Notes: generated by a model from the letters alone, not told the origin. A stretch of DNA of 64,000 nucleotides from Companilactobacillus allii (GCF_001971585.1 NZ_CP019323.1:1540053-1604052), one strand, 5' to 3'; shown: positions 23,272 to 32,546, numbered from the stretch's first letter. A program made the numbers and translations.

Positions 23272-23300
23272 AGTATATTTACTATTGGATAAAGAGTCAA
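23272..23300 (-). promoter_or_regulatory. Promoter of the TetR-ABC operon
   Basis: On the minus strand TTGACT (23300-23295), 17 bp and TATACT (23277-23272) form a near-consensus promoter. The operator lies about 15 bases downstream of the -10 box. Confidence 0.85.
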
Positions 23301-23480
23301 TGGTTTTCACTTAACTTCCGATAAACGAAAATATATAAGATGTTATCGTTATATATATAAATGTAATAAAAATCAAAAAGCCCAAAAATATTTCTTGAAT
23401 AAAATTCTTGATTTTTTATAAAATATCCGATCCAAATTCATGAAACATTTAGGAAAAATAAATTTATATTAACCAATTGC

Positions 23481-23496
23481 ATACCATATATAGTGT
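23481..23496 (+). promoter_or_regulatory. Candidate NrdR box upstream of nrdD
   Basis: ATACCATATATAGTGT matches the NrdR consensus ACACTATATATAGTGT at 14 of 16 positions. A second, weak box may begin at 23506 (about 10 of 16). The remainder of the 23301-23584 gap is AT-rich; I see no gene in it. Confidence 0.65.
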
Positions 23497-23584
23497 GAAA
23501 CAAAAACACTGTACTACTAGATATTGATTTAATGGATTTAACCACATATAATTAATCCATTCAATTGAAAAGGGTTGTGTGACT

Positions 23585-25804
23585 ATGTACGAATTAAAAA
23601 GCCAAAATATACTGGATACTTTAAAGAGTATTTCAGTATTAAAAAGATCGGGAACCAAGACAGATTTTTATCCATACAAGATTGATTTTGTCTTAAATAA
23701 GTTGATTGACGATAAAGAAGTCATTAATAAAATTGAGTATGATTTGGTTTATAAATATCAAGATTCATTTTTGATTGAGACAAGCCAATTACATGATGAT
23801 CTAATTCTTTTAATGAACAAATACAATTACAAAGCTTCTTCAAAACAGTATCAAGAATATTTTCAACTTGAGCAAAAGAACTTTGAGGATGCTACTAATA
23901 TTGAAGAGAATATCAATAAACTTTTTGGCAATAACGAAAGAATTGTCCACGAAAATGCTAATAAGGACAGTAATATTTTTAATACACAACGTGACCTTGA
24001 AGCTGGGGTAACAAGTAGAGCTTTAGGATTGAAGATGTTACCAGAATTAGTTGCTAAAGCACATTTACGTGGTGATTTACATTGGCATGATCTGGATTAT
24101 TCTCCAGTTACACCAGAAACTAATTGTTGCTTGATAGATTTTGATGAGATGTTAACTAATGGCTTTAAAATTGGTAATGCCTGGGTGTCTTCACCTAGAT
24201 CCATTCAAACGGCAACTGCTCAGATGTCTCAAATCATTGCCAATGTAGCTTCTCTTCAATATGGAGGCTGTTCTGCAAACCGTATTGATCAATTACTGGC
24301 TCCATACGCACAATTGAATTATGACAAGCATATGAAAGATGCTAAAGAATGGGTCGCAAAAAATAGACGAGAAGAATTCGCAAAGGCTAAAACAAAAAAA
24401 GACATTTACGATGCAATGCAAGCCCTAGAGTATGAAATAAATACACTTTATTCTTCACAAGGACAGACACCTTTTACGACTATTAACTTTGGACTGGGAA
24501 CAAATTGGATCGAGCGAGAAATTCAGAAGTCTATTTTAAAAATTAGAATAAAAGGATTAGGAAAAGAACATCGTACAGCAATTTTTCCTAAACTAACATT
24601 CACTATCAAACGTGGATTAAATTTGAATCCACAAGACCCAAACTATGACATCAAAGAGCTTGCCCTTGAATGTTCCACAAAACGTATGTATCCGGACTTA
24701 TTAATGTATGAAAAAATTAAAGAAATTACTGGTAGTTTCAAGACGCCAATGGGATGTCGTTCATTTTTACAAGGCTGGAAGGATGAGACTGGTAAAGAGG
24801 TCAATTCAGGTCGAATGAATCTGGGTGTAGTAACTGTAAACTTGCCTCGTATTGCCTTGGAATCAAATGGTGATATTAATTTGTTTTGGGAAATTTTTGA
24901 CGAAAAAATGAAACTTTGTAAAACAGCCTTAGAATATCGTGTTGAGCGTACTAAAGAAGCTAAACCCGAAAATGCTCCGTTATTGTATATGTATGGTGCA
25001 TTTGGTAAAAGATTAAAGGCAGGTGACAGTGTGGATGAGTTATTTAAGAATCAACGTGCCACTGTGTCACTTGGCTATATCGGGCTGTATGAAGTTTGTA
25101 CTAAATTTTTTGGTGGCAGTTTTGAAGATAATAAGGATGCTCATGAATTTGCACAGAGCATTGTAAAGGCTCTTAGAGACAGATGTAATAAGTGGGCAGA
25201 GGAAAGCGGATATCATTATAGCCTTTATTCCACACCTGCTGAATCGCTAACTGACACATTTTGTAGAGATGATATTAACAAATTTGGGAAAATCACCGAT
25301 ATTACAGATAAGGAATATTATACGAATAGTTTCCATTATGATGTTAGAAAACATCCATCACCATTTGCTAAGTTAACTTTTGAAGAGATTTTTCCACACT
25401 ATGCATCGGGTGGATTCATCCATTATTGCGAATACCCTAATTTGAAACAAAATCCTAAAGCATTGGAAGCTGTCTGGGATTGGGCTTATGACCATGTCGG
25501 ATATTTGGGAACTAATACTTCGATTGATCAGTGTTTCAAGTGTGGATTTAAAGGTGAATTCAATGCCACAGCTAGAGGATTCGTTTGTCCACAATGTGGT
25601 AATCATGATCCACAGTTTTGTGATGTTGTTAAGCGTACATGCGGTTACTTAGGTAATCCACAACAACGTCCAATGATTCATGGTAGACACGTAGAAATTG
25701 CTTCACGTAAAAAGAATATGACACCGGAGATGATACAAAATGCTGCACAATACGAGGTATCCAAACAATCCGACACCCAAAGAATGGCTAGCCAAGAATC
25801 TTAG
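23585..25804 (+). CDS. nrdD: Anaerobic ribonucleoside-triphosphate reductase, large subunit
   Basis: NrdD is the oxygen-sensitive glycyl-radical enzyme that makes dNTPs without oxygen. The 739-residue protein begins with an ATP-cone regulatory domain (VLKRSGTKTDFYPYKI, about residues 15-105). The C-terminal part holds a zinc site with two CxxC pairs (CFKC and CPQC, about 644-665) and the glycyl-radical loop RTCGYLGNPQQRP, with the radical glycine near residue 687. Length is normal. The ATG at 23585 is preferred: AAAAGGG lies 10 bases before it, while the GTG at 23579 is only 4 bases away. The end overlaps nrdG by 65 bases. A candidate NrdR box upstream suggests control by dATP/ATP balance. 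Confidence 0.95.
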   Translation: MYELKSQNILDTLKSISVLKRSGTKTDFYPYKIDFVLNKLIDDKEVINKIEYDLVYKYQDSFLIETSQLHDDLILLMNKYNYKASSKQYQEYFQLEQKNFEDATNIEENINKLFGNNERIVHENANKDSNIFNTQRDLEAGVTSRALGLKMLPELVAKAHLRGDLHWHDLDYSPVTPETNCCLIDFDEMLTNGFKIGNAWVSSPRSIQTATAQMSQIIANVASLQYGGCSANRIDQLLAPYAQLNYDKHMKDAKEWVAKNRREEFAKAKTKKDIYDAMQALEYEINTLYSSQGQTPFTTINFGLGTNWIEREIQKSILKIRIKGLGKEHRTAIFPKLTFTIKRGLNLNPQDPNYDIKELALECSTKRMYPDLLMYEKIKEITGSFKTPMGCRSFLQGWKDETGKEVNSGRMNLGVVTVNLPRIALESNGDINLFWEIFDEKMKLCKTALEYRVERTKEAKPENAPLLYMYGAFGKRLKAGDSVDELFKNQRATVSLGYIGLYEVCTKFFGGSFEDNKDAHEFAQSIVKALRDRCNKWAEESGYHYSLYSTPAESLTDTFCRDDINKFGKITDITDKEYYTNSFHYDVRKHPSPFAKLTFEEIFPHYASGGFIHYCEYPNLKQNPKALEAVWDWAYDHVGYLGTNTSIDQCFKCGFKGEFNATARGFVCPQCGNHDPQFCDVVKRTCGYLGNPQQRPMIHGRHVEIASRKKNMTPEMIQNAAQYEVSKQSDTQRMASQES

Positions 25805-26321
25805 TCAAAAGTTCATTGCTGATTATAAACCGTTCAATTTTGTCGATGGTGAGGGAGTTCGTTGTAGTCTTTATGTCAGCGGTTGTCCATTTCATTGTCC
25901 AGGTTGTTATAACGTTGCAGCACAGAATTTTGGCTATGGTAAGCCATATACACAGGAACTTGAAGATAGGATCATAACGGACCTTGACCATGATTATGTT
26001 CAAGGACTGACTCTTTTGGGTGGAGAACCATTCATTAATACTCAAGTTTGTTTGCAGTTATGTAAAAGAGTTCGTAAGGAATTTGGACATGACAAGGATA
26101 TTTGGTCATGGACTGGATACAAATGGGAAGAATTGCAGAAAGAATCAGATGACAAATTAGAGTTGATATCGTTATTAGATATTTTAGTTGATGGAAGATT
26201 TTTAAAGGATAAGATGGATCTAACTTTACAATTCAGAGGTAGCTCCAATCAAAGAATTATCGATGTTCCGGAGACTTTAAAAACTGGCAAAGTTGTTATT
26301 TGGAGTAAATTGGTAAAATAG
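25740..26321 (+). CDS. nrdG: Anaerobic ribonucleotide reductase activating protein (radical SAM)
   Basis: NrdG is a radical-SAM activase that abstracts hydrogen from the glycine of NrdD. In 193 residues it shows the iron-sulfur motif CPFHCPGC (C49, C53, C56), DGEGVRCSLYVSGC before it and the LLGGEPF SAM-binding glycine motif near residue 98. The start overlaps the nrdD end by 65 bases in another frame. The N-terminal block YPNNPTPKEWLAKN matches what I know of the family, so the early ATG with GGAG 10 bases upstream is probably real. Overlap implies coupled translation. Confidence 0.94.
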   Translation: MLHNTRYPNNPTPKEWLAKNLSQKFIADYKPFNFVDGEGVRCSLYVSGCPFHCPGCYNVAAQNFGYGKPYTQELEDRIITDLDHDYVQGLTLLGGEPFINTQVCLQLCKRVRKEFGHDKDIWSWTGYKWEELQKESDDKLELISLLDILVDGRFLKDKMDLTLQFRGSSNQRIIDVPETLKTGKVVIWSKLVK

Positions 26322-26451
26322 ACTCAAATGAGTTCAAGCTTGTTTTATGCTTAGAACATATGATATTTATATTAAAATGGCATAAGTATGTAGGAATGTA
26401 TTAAAAATTTCGGCTTAATGTTATCTTTGTTTTAGATAAGGGGGTAATATT

Positions 26452-28251
26452 ATGAATTCAGACAAATTGAAACTGTATAGTACATTAACCATTGGTGTTG
26501 TTGCCTTTGTTTTTGAGTTTTTGCTAAAAGAACCCCTTTGGTCTCAAGTTATTATTAGTGTTTTAGGATTGATATTGGCACTGATTATGTTCGTTGATAT
26601 GATCAAGGTTTTGAGAAGTGGGAATTTTGGTGTCGATTTGTTGGCCATAACTGCAATTGCTGCAACAATATTATTGGGTCAGTATTGGGCTGGATGGATT
26701 GTTTTGTTGATGCTAACAGGTGGTGATACTCTTGAAGAGTATGCAGCAAATAAGGCTAAAAGTGAGCTAAAAACTTTATTAGATAATACACCTTCTAAAG
26801 CACACTTAATGATTGATGGTGTGGTTAAGGATAGAGATATTGACGATGTTAAAGTTGGAGATATTTTACTGATTCGTCCAAAAGAACAAGTTCCAGTTGA
26901 TGGTATTGTGATTGAAGGTGAATCAAACGTTGATGAATCTTCATTGACAGGAGAATCGGTTCCAATCAATATTTCTAAGGATTCACATGTTATGTCAGGA
27001 TCAATTAATAGTGAAGTACCATTTAAAATGAAAGCTGAAAAAATTGCTGCAGATAGTGAATATCAAGCGATTGTAAGATTAGTTAAAGAGTCCGCCACTA
27101 ATCCAGCACGTTTTGTAAGATTAGCTGATAAATACGCTGTTCCGTTCACTTTGATTGCGTATGTGATTGCAGCAATAGCATGGTATATCTCAAAAGATCC
27201 GATTAGAATTGCGCAGGTCTTGGTTGTCGCTTCACCATGTCCACTTATATTGGCAGCACCGATTGCTTTTGTATCAGGGATGAGTCGTACTAGTAGGAAT
27301 GGTATTATCGTTAAATCTGGAACGGCATTGGAGAAAATTTCATCGGCTAAGTCAATTGCCTTTGATAAAACTGGAACAATTACAAAAGGAAAATTAGTAG
27401 TTGATAATTTTGCTGTGAAAAATAATTTTGATGAAGACGAAGTGTTAATATATGCAGCGTCAATCGAGCAAAGTTCTAGTCATGTTATGGCACAAGTCAT
27501 TGTGGATTTTGCTGTAGATAAGGGATTGAAGCTTAAGAACGCTGAAAATGTTAAAGAAATAACGGCCCAAGGTATTGTTGGTGTAATCGATGGATTAGAA
27601 ATACGAGTTGGTCAAGAGGACTTCATTACGAATGAATCTGTCAATGAAGTAAGTGGTTCAGGTGTTTATGTGTCAATTGATGGTAAGTACGCCGGTGTTT
27701 ATAGCCTTCTTGATCAAATTAGACCAGAGTCTAAGGCAACAATTCAACGTTTAAAGGATTTTGATATCAAAAATATTATGATGATATCTGGAGACAAAAA
27801 AGAAGCAACCGAATCAGTTGCTTCAGAGGTTGGAATCACACAAACATATCCAACTAGTTTGCCAGCAGATAAAGTGAAAATCATTCAAAGCCTACATAAG
27901 GATTATCGCCCGGTTATTATGATTGGGGATGGCGTTAATGATGCTCCAGCATTAGCTTTAGCAGATGCTGGTATAGCTATGGGATACAAGGGAGCTAATG
28001 CCGCTAGTGAATCAGCTGATGCAGTTATTTTAAAGGATGATCTAAGTAAAGTGGGGGATGTTGTTAAGATCTCTCGTGATACTTTAAAAATTGCCCGTGA
28101 AGCTGTTTTGATCGGTATTTTCATTTGTATAATTCTAATGATAATTGCTGGATTCGGATTGATTCCCACTATAATTGGTGCGATGTTGCAAGAAGTAGTT
28201 GATACAGTGACTATTCTTTATGCATTACGTGCTAGAAGCGACAAATTATAA
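26452..28251 (+). CDS. Heavy-metal translocating P1B-type ATPase
   Basis: The 599-residue pump has the P1B core: a transmembrane metal-site motif SPCPLI (S261-P262-C263), the actuator loop SLTGES, the phosphorylation site DKTGT (from residue 305) and the hinge GDGVNDAPAL (from about 493). SPC in place of CPC or CPx-type CPC suggests the divalent-metal P1B-4-like branch (Co, Zn, Fe or Cd), but the ion cannot be fixed from sequence. There is no N-terminal heavy-metal domain, and the usual SEHP motif reads SSSHVMAQ, keeping the His but not the Pro. The gene has its own strong SD (AAGGGGG), with a small dyad TTATCT-N7-AGATAA (26421-26439) touching it. It ends with a 6-base antiparallel overlap with the glycosylase gene. 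Confidence 0.92.
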   Translation: MNSDKLKLYSTLTIGVVAFVFEFLLKEPLWSQVIISVLGLILALIMFVDMIKVLRSGNFGVDLLAITAIAATILLGQYWAGWIVLLMLTGGDTLEEYAANKAKSELKTLLDNTPSKAHLMIDGVVKDRDIDDVKVGDILLIRPKEQVPVDGIVIEGESNVDESSLTGESVPINISKDSHVMSGSINSEVPFKMKAEKIAADSEYQAIVRLVKESATNPARFVRLADKYAVPFTLIAYVIAAIAWYISKDPIRIAQVLVVASPCPLILAAPIAFVSGMSRTSRNGIIVKSGTALEKISSAKSIAFDKTGTITKGKLVVDNFAVKNNFDEDEVLIYAASIEQSSSHVMAQVIVDFAVDKGLKLKNAENVKEITAQGIVGVIDGLEIRVGQEDFITNESVNEVSGSGVYVSIDGKYAGVYSLLDQIRPESKATIQRLKDFDIKNIMMISGDKKEATESVASEVGITQTYPTSLPADKVKIIQSLHKDYRPVIMIGDGVNDAPALALADAGIAMGYKGANAASESADAVILKDDLSKVGDVVKISRDTLKIAREAVLIGIFICIILMIIAGFGLIPTIIGAMLQEVVDTVTILYALRARSDKL

Positions 28252-28869
28252 CCAACCATATGAATCCAAATCCATATCCTTTTTGTATATTTTGGATACA
28301 TACGGATTACCTTCAACGATAAAACGCATTTTTTTAGAAGTCCATGGTTCCTTATTTGGGACACCAATTCTAGGTGTTGCCAAGATGTTTTTGGGAATCT
28401 GGACTTTTTTTGTTGAAAAAATAAAATTATCTGAGTTTAAGAATGTTCCTGATAACTGCTTATCCCTTATACCAAAGGACCTGATCCATTTTGCTGGTCC
28501 ATTTGACACGTCAAATCCAGTTTTGTGGCGATTTTCTTCCATCATTTCTAGACCTTTTAGTGGTTGAATACCACGGATCAAGATACCGTTTGGAACACCA
28601 GCTTTTTGAATGCTGATATCCATATCAAGCCAGCTATGTATTGAATAGATATAAATGGTCCCACCAGGCTGGTATAAGGGATCATTAGCTTTAGTGTGTC
28701 GGCCGTTATAACTATGTGCTGCCATATCTTTTATTCCTAGGTATGCTTCTGTTTCTACAATGATACCTGAAAAAATTCCTTGATCAGAATTATACGTAAA
28801 AGTATGGCCTAGCATGTCTTTGGCAATGTCCATTGTTTCGTTATTTTCAAAGTAATTTTGTATATCCAA
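28246..28869 (-). CDS. mpg: 3-methyladenine DNA glycosylase, AAG/MPG family
   Basis: The enzyme excises alkylated and deaminated purines. In about 207 residues the family blocks are clear: MLGHTF, IVETEAYLGIKDMAAHSYNGRHTK with the catalytic Glu, GGTIYIYSIH, and VLIRGIQP-like GILIRGIQPLKG, then NGPAKWIRSFGI. The start is taken as the TTG at 28869, because GGAGG lies 5 bases upstream of it; the ATG at 28902 would put that ribosome site inside the gene. The 3' end overlaps the convergent P-type ATPase gene by 6 bases. Confidence 0.93.
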   Translation of the reverse strand: MDIQNYFENNETMDIAKDMLGHTFTYNSDQGIFSGIIVETEAYLGIKDMAAHSYNGRHTKANDPLYQPGGTIYIYSIHSWLDMDISIQKAGVPNGILIRGIQPLKGLEMMEENRHKTGFDVSNGPAKWIRSFGIRDKQLSGTFLNSDNFIFSTKKVQIPKNILATPRIGVPNKEPWTSKKMRFIVEGNPYVSKIYKKDMDLDSYGWL

Positions 28870-28995
28870 TATGTCCTCCAATAATTTTTTTGAGAAAAAC
28901 AAGAAAAAGACTTGTCACGTCTTTGTTCTTAATATATAATATTTTTTGTGCTTGAGAAAGAGTAACTTATCTAATACTTTTTATAAGCAGAAAAT

Positions 28996-29067
28996 GACCC
29001 GTTGGTCAAGTGGTTAAGACACCGCCCTTTCACGGCGGTAACATGGGTTCAAATCCCGTACGGGTCA
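28996..29067 (+). tRNA. tRNA-Glu (TTC)
   Basis: The acceptor GACCCGT pairs with ACGGGTC, the discriminator is A, and the anticodon is TTC. CCA is not encoded. Confidence 0.96.
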
Positions 29068-29073
29068 CTATTT

Positions 29074-29146
29074 GGAGGATTAGCTCAGCTGGGAGAGCAT
29101 CTGCCTTACAAGCAGGAGGTCACAGGTTCGATCCCTGTATCCTCCA
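29074..29146 (+). tRNA. tRNA-Val (TAC)
   Basis: The acceptor GGAGGAT pairs with ATCCTCC, the anticodon is TAC, and the gene lies 6 bases after tRNA-Glu. Confidence 0.97.
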
Positions 29147-29165
29147 TCATAAAGATGGAACTTAA

Positions 29166-29198
29166 AAAGATATTCACGTATGTGAGTATCTTTTTTTT
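29166..29198 (+). terminator. Terminator after the tRNA-Glu/tRNA-Val pair
   Basis: AGATATTCAC and GTGAGTATCT form a 10-bp stem with G:U pairing, followed by eight T residues. Confidence 0.85.
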
Positions 29199-29271
29199 GC
29201 AAATAAATGACAAGGCTTACATACTAGGTTATGATTGTGGTATTCAAATTTATCATAGGAGTGTGATTAAA

Positions 29272-29538
29272 ATGTTAGAACATCACTTTGCGCCAAAAGT
29301 AACTGAGGCTGATAAAGATAGGCTCGTTAAACTAATTAATGATAAGCCATGGATAGTTCCTTCAACAATGTTATTGGAAATTATTCCGGTATCAATTGTT
29401 GCTTATGGATTTTTTAGAAATTGTCGTTTAAGAACTAAGCTTAAAATTGAACGTGAAAAAACAATGCAAGCTTATATGAAACGTACTAAATCAGGTGAAA
29501 TGTCGATGGAAGAACAACATTTTTTGAAACGGTTGTAG
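29272..29538 (+). CDS. Small membrane protein, function unknown
   Basis: The 88-residue product begins MLEHHFAPKVTEADKDRL, has one hydrophobic segment (about residues 28-47, STMLLEIIPVSIVAYGFF) and a basic C-terminal part rich in Lys, Arg and Glu. ATAGGAG lies about 10 bases before the ATG. The open frame continues upstream through the tRNAs, but that part is not coding. I do not recognise a family. A terminator follows at once, so the gene is probably transcribed alone. Confidence 0.75.
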   Translation: MLEHHFAPKVTEADKDRLVKLINDKPWIVPSTMLLEIIPVSIVAYGFFRNCRLRTKLKIEREKTMQAYMKRTKSGEMSMEEQHFLKRL

Positions 29539-29548
29539 AATATAATAA

Positions 29549-29590
29549 AAGCACGAGATTGACGTAATTTTGTCATAATCTCGTGCTTTC
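29549..29590. terminator. Bidirectional terminator
   Basis: AAGCACGAGATT (from about 29549) pairs perfectly with AATCTCGTGCTT. It lies between the small membrane protein gene and the convergent amidohydrolase gene and serves both. Confidence 0.9.
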
Positions 29591-30376
29591 TTATATACTA
29601 ATAAGATTTTGTTGTAGATCTAATGCAATCTTTTTTAAATTTGATTGAGTTTCTTTGAATAATTTACTATCAAAATTAGTCAATGTCTCTTCGCCAAAGT
29701 CTCTATCCTCAATGTATTTATTGTAGCGTATCTCCACTTGCATACTGTTGATATGTTCATTTTTACCGAAATGTTTAGTTATTTTACCACCGGTAAATGG
29801 GAAATTATCAGAGACAGTGTATTTGTTTTCAAATAGTTTGTTAGTTAACCATAGGCGATTGATTGAAGTACTCGTGCCATCGTAGTCGTTACCAATAACA
29901 AAATCAGCCGGTGACATTTTTTCAAATCTAGGGTAATAGTAAAAACTGTGTAGATCTACTAAATAAATATCGTCAAACACTTCTAGTTTTTTGGTAATTA
30001 ATTCTGTCAGTAACTGGTGATACGGTAAATAATAATCATCCATTCTATTTCTTATAGTGATATTGCTCAAAGGAACATTGTACAGTGGATGATCAAAAGA
30101 ATTTTTATTAGGGATAGCGTTGTGCGTAGTATCCAAAAAGAAATTTTGCCTGTTTGGGTCAGCAACATAACGGTTTACATTGTTTTGAATAGTTGTAAAT
30201 CCCATGTCTGGTAAGAAATCATACAATTCCTTTAAGAACCAATCGGTATTAGTTAATCGTACATTAGATATTAAATCTTGCTTCATTTCATCAGGAACGT
30301 ATGTACCGCTATGTGGTAGGCTAAAAATGATTGGATAATCATGTAAAGTTGAGTTGAAATAATCAATTCTTTGCAT
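29591..30376 (-). CDS. N-formylglutamate amidohydrolase family protein
   Basis: The 261-residue protein matches the FGase/HutG-type fold. SLPHSGTYVP near residue 19, DWFLKELY near 46, NVNRYVADPNR near 65 and LVDLHSF near 119 are the putative zinc and substrate ligands. In histidine degradation the enzyme hydrolyses N-formylglutamate, but no hut genes are near, so the true substrate may be another N-acyl amino acid. It follows an integral membrane protein gene by 19 bases on the same strand, and GAGGA precedes the ATG. Confidence 0.8.
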   Translation of the reverse strand: MQRIDYFNSTLHDYPIIFSLPHSGTYVPDEMKQDLISNVRLTNTDWFLKELYDFLPDMGFTTIQNNVNRYVADPNRQNFFLDTTHNAIPNKNSFDHPLYNVPLSNITIRNRMDDYYLPYHQLLTELITKKLEVFDDIYLVDLHSFYYYPRFEKMSPADFVIGNDYDGTSTSINRLWLTNKLFENKYTVSDNFPFTGGKITKHFGKNEHINSMQVEIRYNKYIEDRDFGEETLTNFDSKLFKETQSNLKKIALDLQQNLISI

Positions 30377-30395
30377 CTAAGTCCTCGTTTCTAGA

Positions 30396-31070
30396 TTATA
30401 TTAAAAGTAGAAGGTTGCCAATAAGTCGATAGAATAGGTTTGATGTGGAAATCTGTTTGAATTTTTTTAGCAAAACGGCTACAACTATGAAAACAACAAT
30501 TGTGATAGAAGTTAGAATACTTACATATCCTAATAAGAATAATACCAAAGTTAGAACGACTAGTGTTACTAATTGAGCATAGTCAGCTTTTCCGCCATCG
30601 AAATAATCTACTAAAATCGCTGCAATATTCACTAGTAATAGTGGAACCACGAAGGTAAATGAGACAAAATGCATATATGTATACGCTATGGCAATTGACA
30701 TAAAGCTTGGTATGATAAAACTATCAATAAGTATCTGAATCAGTTTGTATTTTTCGCTGATGTATTTGGTTAGGAATAAGAGCATCAATTGAATGAATAT
30801 CAAGATAATAACGTTGATATTTAAACTTCTAAACGATAAGAAAATTATAATTACGTAAATTGCACTATAAAGTCCATTGAAATACATATTGGGCTTTAGT
30901 GTTCGGATATATTCCTTATAAAAGGCAATCATAGCTATCATAATGGCGAGAAACCAATTTATAGTGTAGTTACCTAAACTATGAGTGAAGATAAAAATAA
31001 ATGGGAAAACGTGATAACTGATGAACTCGATAACAGATACAATTAATTTCTTATACTTTAAATTGGCCAT
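30396..31070 (-). CDS. Integral membrane protein, function unknown
   Basis: The 224-residue protein has about seven hydrophobic helices and almost no soluble part. AAGGAGT stands before the ATG. It is co-directional with the amidohydrolase-like gene 19 bases downstream, which suggests a two-gene operon. No family was recognised. Confidence 0.75.
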   Translation of the reverse strand: MANLKYKKLIVSVIEFISYHVFPFIFIFTHSLGNYTINWFLAIMIAMIAFYKEYIRTLKPNMYFNGLYSAIYVIIIFLSFRSLNINVIILIFIQLMLLFLTKYISEKYKLIQILIDSFIIPSFMSIAIAYTYMHFVSFTFVVPLLLVNIAAILVDYFDGGKADYAQLVTLVVLTLVLFLLGYVSILTSITIVVFIVVAVLLKKFKQISTSNLFYRLIGNLLLLI

Positions 31071-31178
31071 AACTACTCCTTGTTTTATAAAATTATATTA
31101 ATGTAGAAAACGGACATCGTCAATTCAATATTTTCATGAAAAAAATTTGTTTTGAATTAAATCTGTGTTAATCTATTA

Positions 31179-31252
31179 AGAGGTTCCTGATGGGATCCTT
31201 TTTTTATTTGCCGTAAAAGGAGAAGCCCTGTAACCGAAAGGTGGAAAAAAAT
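31179..31252 (+). promoter_or_regulatory. SAM-III (S_MK box) riboswitch of metK
   Basis: The leader has GGTTCC with GGGATCC and the conserved block TGTAACCGAAAGGTGGA just before the start codon, as in the enterococcal metK S_MK box. The ribosome site GGTGG (31240-31244) is part of the conserved block. In this class, bound SAM pairs the SD with the anti-SD and blocks translation. Confidence 0.88.
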
Positions 31253-32449
31253 ATGTCAAAGAATTACTTATTTACTTCTGAATCTGTTTCAGAAGGACAT
31301 CCAGATAAAGTCGCAGATCAAATTAGTGATGCGATTCTTGATGCCATTTTAGCTAAAGATAAAGATGCACGTGTTGCCTGCGAAACAACCGTTACTACTG
31401 GCTTAGTATTGGTTGTCGGTGAGATTTCAACATCGGCTTATGTTGATATTCAAAACGTTGTTCGTAATACTATCAAAGAAATCGGATATGATGGTACAAA
31501 TCCTGGTTTTGATGGTAATAGTTGTGCTGTTCTAGTTGCACTTGACGAACAATCACCTGATATTGCACAAGGTGTTGATGATGCGCTTGAAAAACGTGGA
31601 CAAGATAAAGATTATGATCCATTGGATCAAATCGGTGCTGGGGATCAAGGTTTTGTATTTGGTTTTGCTACAAACGAAACTAAAGAATACATGCCACTTC
31701 CCATTTCATTAGCTCATAAACTTATGCGTAAAACCGCAGAAGTTAGAAAGAACAAAACAATTGACTACTTGATGCCAGATGCAAAGTCACAAGTAACAGT
31801 TGAATACGATGAAAACGACAAGCCAATACGTGTTGATACGATTGTCTTAAGTACACAGCATAAAGCTGAAGCTACTCTAGAACAAGTACAAAAAGATATC
31901 AAAAAATACGTTATCGACGAAGTTGTGCCAAGTAATTTAATTGATGATAAGACTAAGTTTTTGATTAATCCAACTGGTCGCTTTGTTATTGGAGGACCTG
32001 AAGGTGATTCTGGTCTAACTGGTAGAAAAGTTATTGTTGATACTTATGGTGGATTTGCTCGCCATGGTGGTGGTGCATTTTCAGGTAAGGACGCAACTAA
32101 AGTTGATCGTTCTGCTAGTTATGCTGCAAGATATATCGCTAAGAATCTTGTTGCCGCTGGAATCGCTGAAAAGGTTGAAATCCAAATTGCTTATGCCATT
32201 GGTGTTGCAAGACCGGTTTCAATTCACGTAGATACATTTGGTACCAGTGATTATTCAGAAGAACAGATTGTTGAATGCATTGATAAGTATTTTGATTTAA
32301 GACCATTGGGTATTATTGAGATGCTTGATTTGCAAAGACCAATTTATAAACAAACAGCTGCATATGGCCATTTTGGACGTACAGATATTGAACTTCCATG
32401 GGAAGAACTTGATAAGGTTGATGACATCAAGAGCTTCTTCAAGGATTAG
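31253..32449 (+). CDS. metK: S-adenosylmethionine synthase
   Basis: MetK makes SAM from methionine and ATP. The 398-residue product has the hallmarks [17 protein letters not shown] near the N-terminus, [10 protein letters not shown] (about residue 118) and [17 protein letters not shown] (about 270). The ATG at 31253 is the true start; an in-frame GTG at 31241 lies inside the S_MK ribosome site. Translation is expected to be repressed by its own product through that riboswitch. A strong terminator follows. Confidence 0.97.
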   Translation: MSKNYLFTSESVSEGHPDKVADQISDAILDAILAKDKDARVACETTVTTGLVLVVGEISTSAYVDIQNVVRNTIKEIGYDGTNPGFDGNSCAVLVALDEQSPDIAQGVDDALEKRGQDKDYDPLDQIGAGDQGFVFGFATNETKEYMPLPISLAHKLMRKTAEVRKNKTIDYLMPDAKSQVTVEYDENDKPIRVDTIVLSTQHKAEATLEQVQKDIKKYVIDEVVPSNLIDDKTKFLINPTGRFVIGGPEGDSGLTGRKVIVDTYGGFARHGGGAFSGKDATKVDRSASYAARYIAKNLVAAGIAEKVEIQIAYAIGVARPVSIHVDTFGTSDYSEEQIVECIDKYFDLRPLGIIEMLDLQRPIYKQTAAYGHFGRTDIELPWEELDKVDDIKSFFKD

Positions 32450-32458
32450 TAGGTGATT

Positions 32459-32513
32459 ACAGAGGCGTTCCTTTGAAGCAATTGCTTTTAAAGGAGTCTC
32501 TGTTTTTTTTTTG
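32459..32513 (+). terminator. Terminator of metK
   Basis: A long stem (ACAGAGGC with the end TCTCTGT, inner TCCTTTGAAGCAA/TTGCTTTTAAAGGA) is followed by a run of T. The next gene starts only 34 bases later. Confidence 0.9.
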
Positions 32514-32546
32514 CAATTTTTAGATTTTGGGGAGGAATTATTTTTA

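Noticed and set aside
29002-29271. N-terminal extension of the small membrane protein gene
   Set aside because: It runs through tRNA-Glu and tRNA-Val. The ATG at 29272 has a proper ribosome site.
31152-31179. TTGAAT-N16-TATTAA as metK promoter
   Set aside because: Its start point would fall inside the first S_MK stem, so the true promoter is probably upstream; I could not place it.
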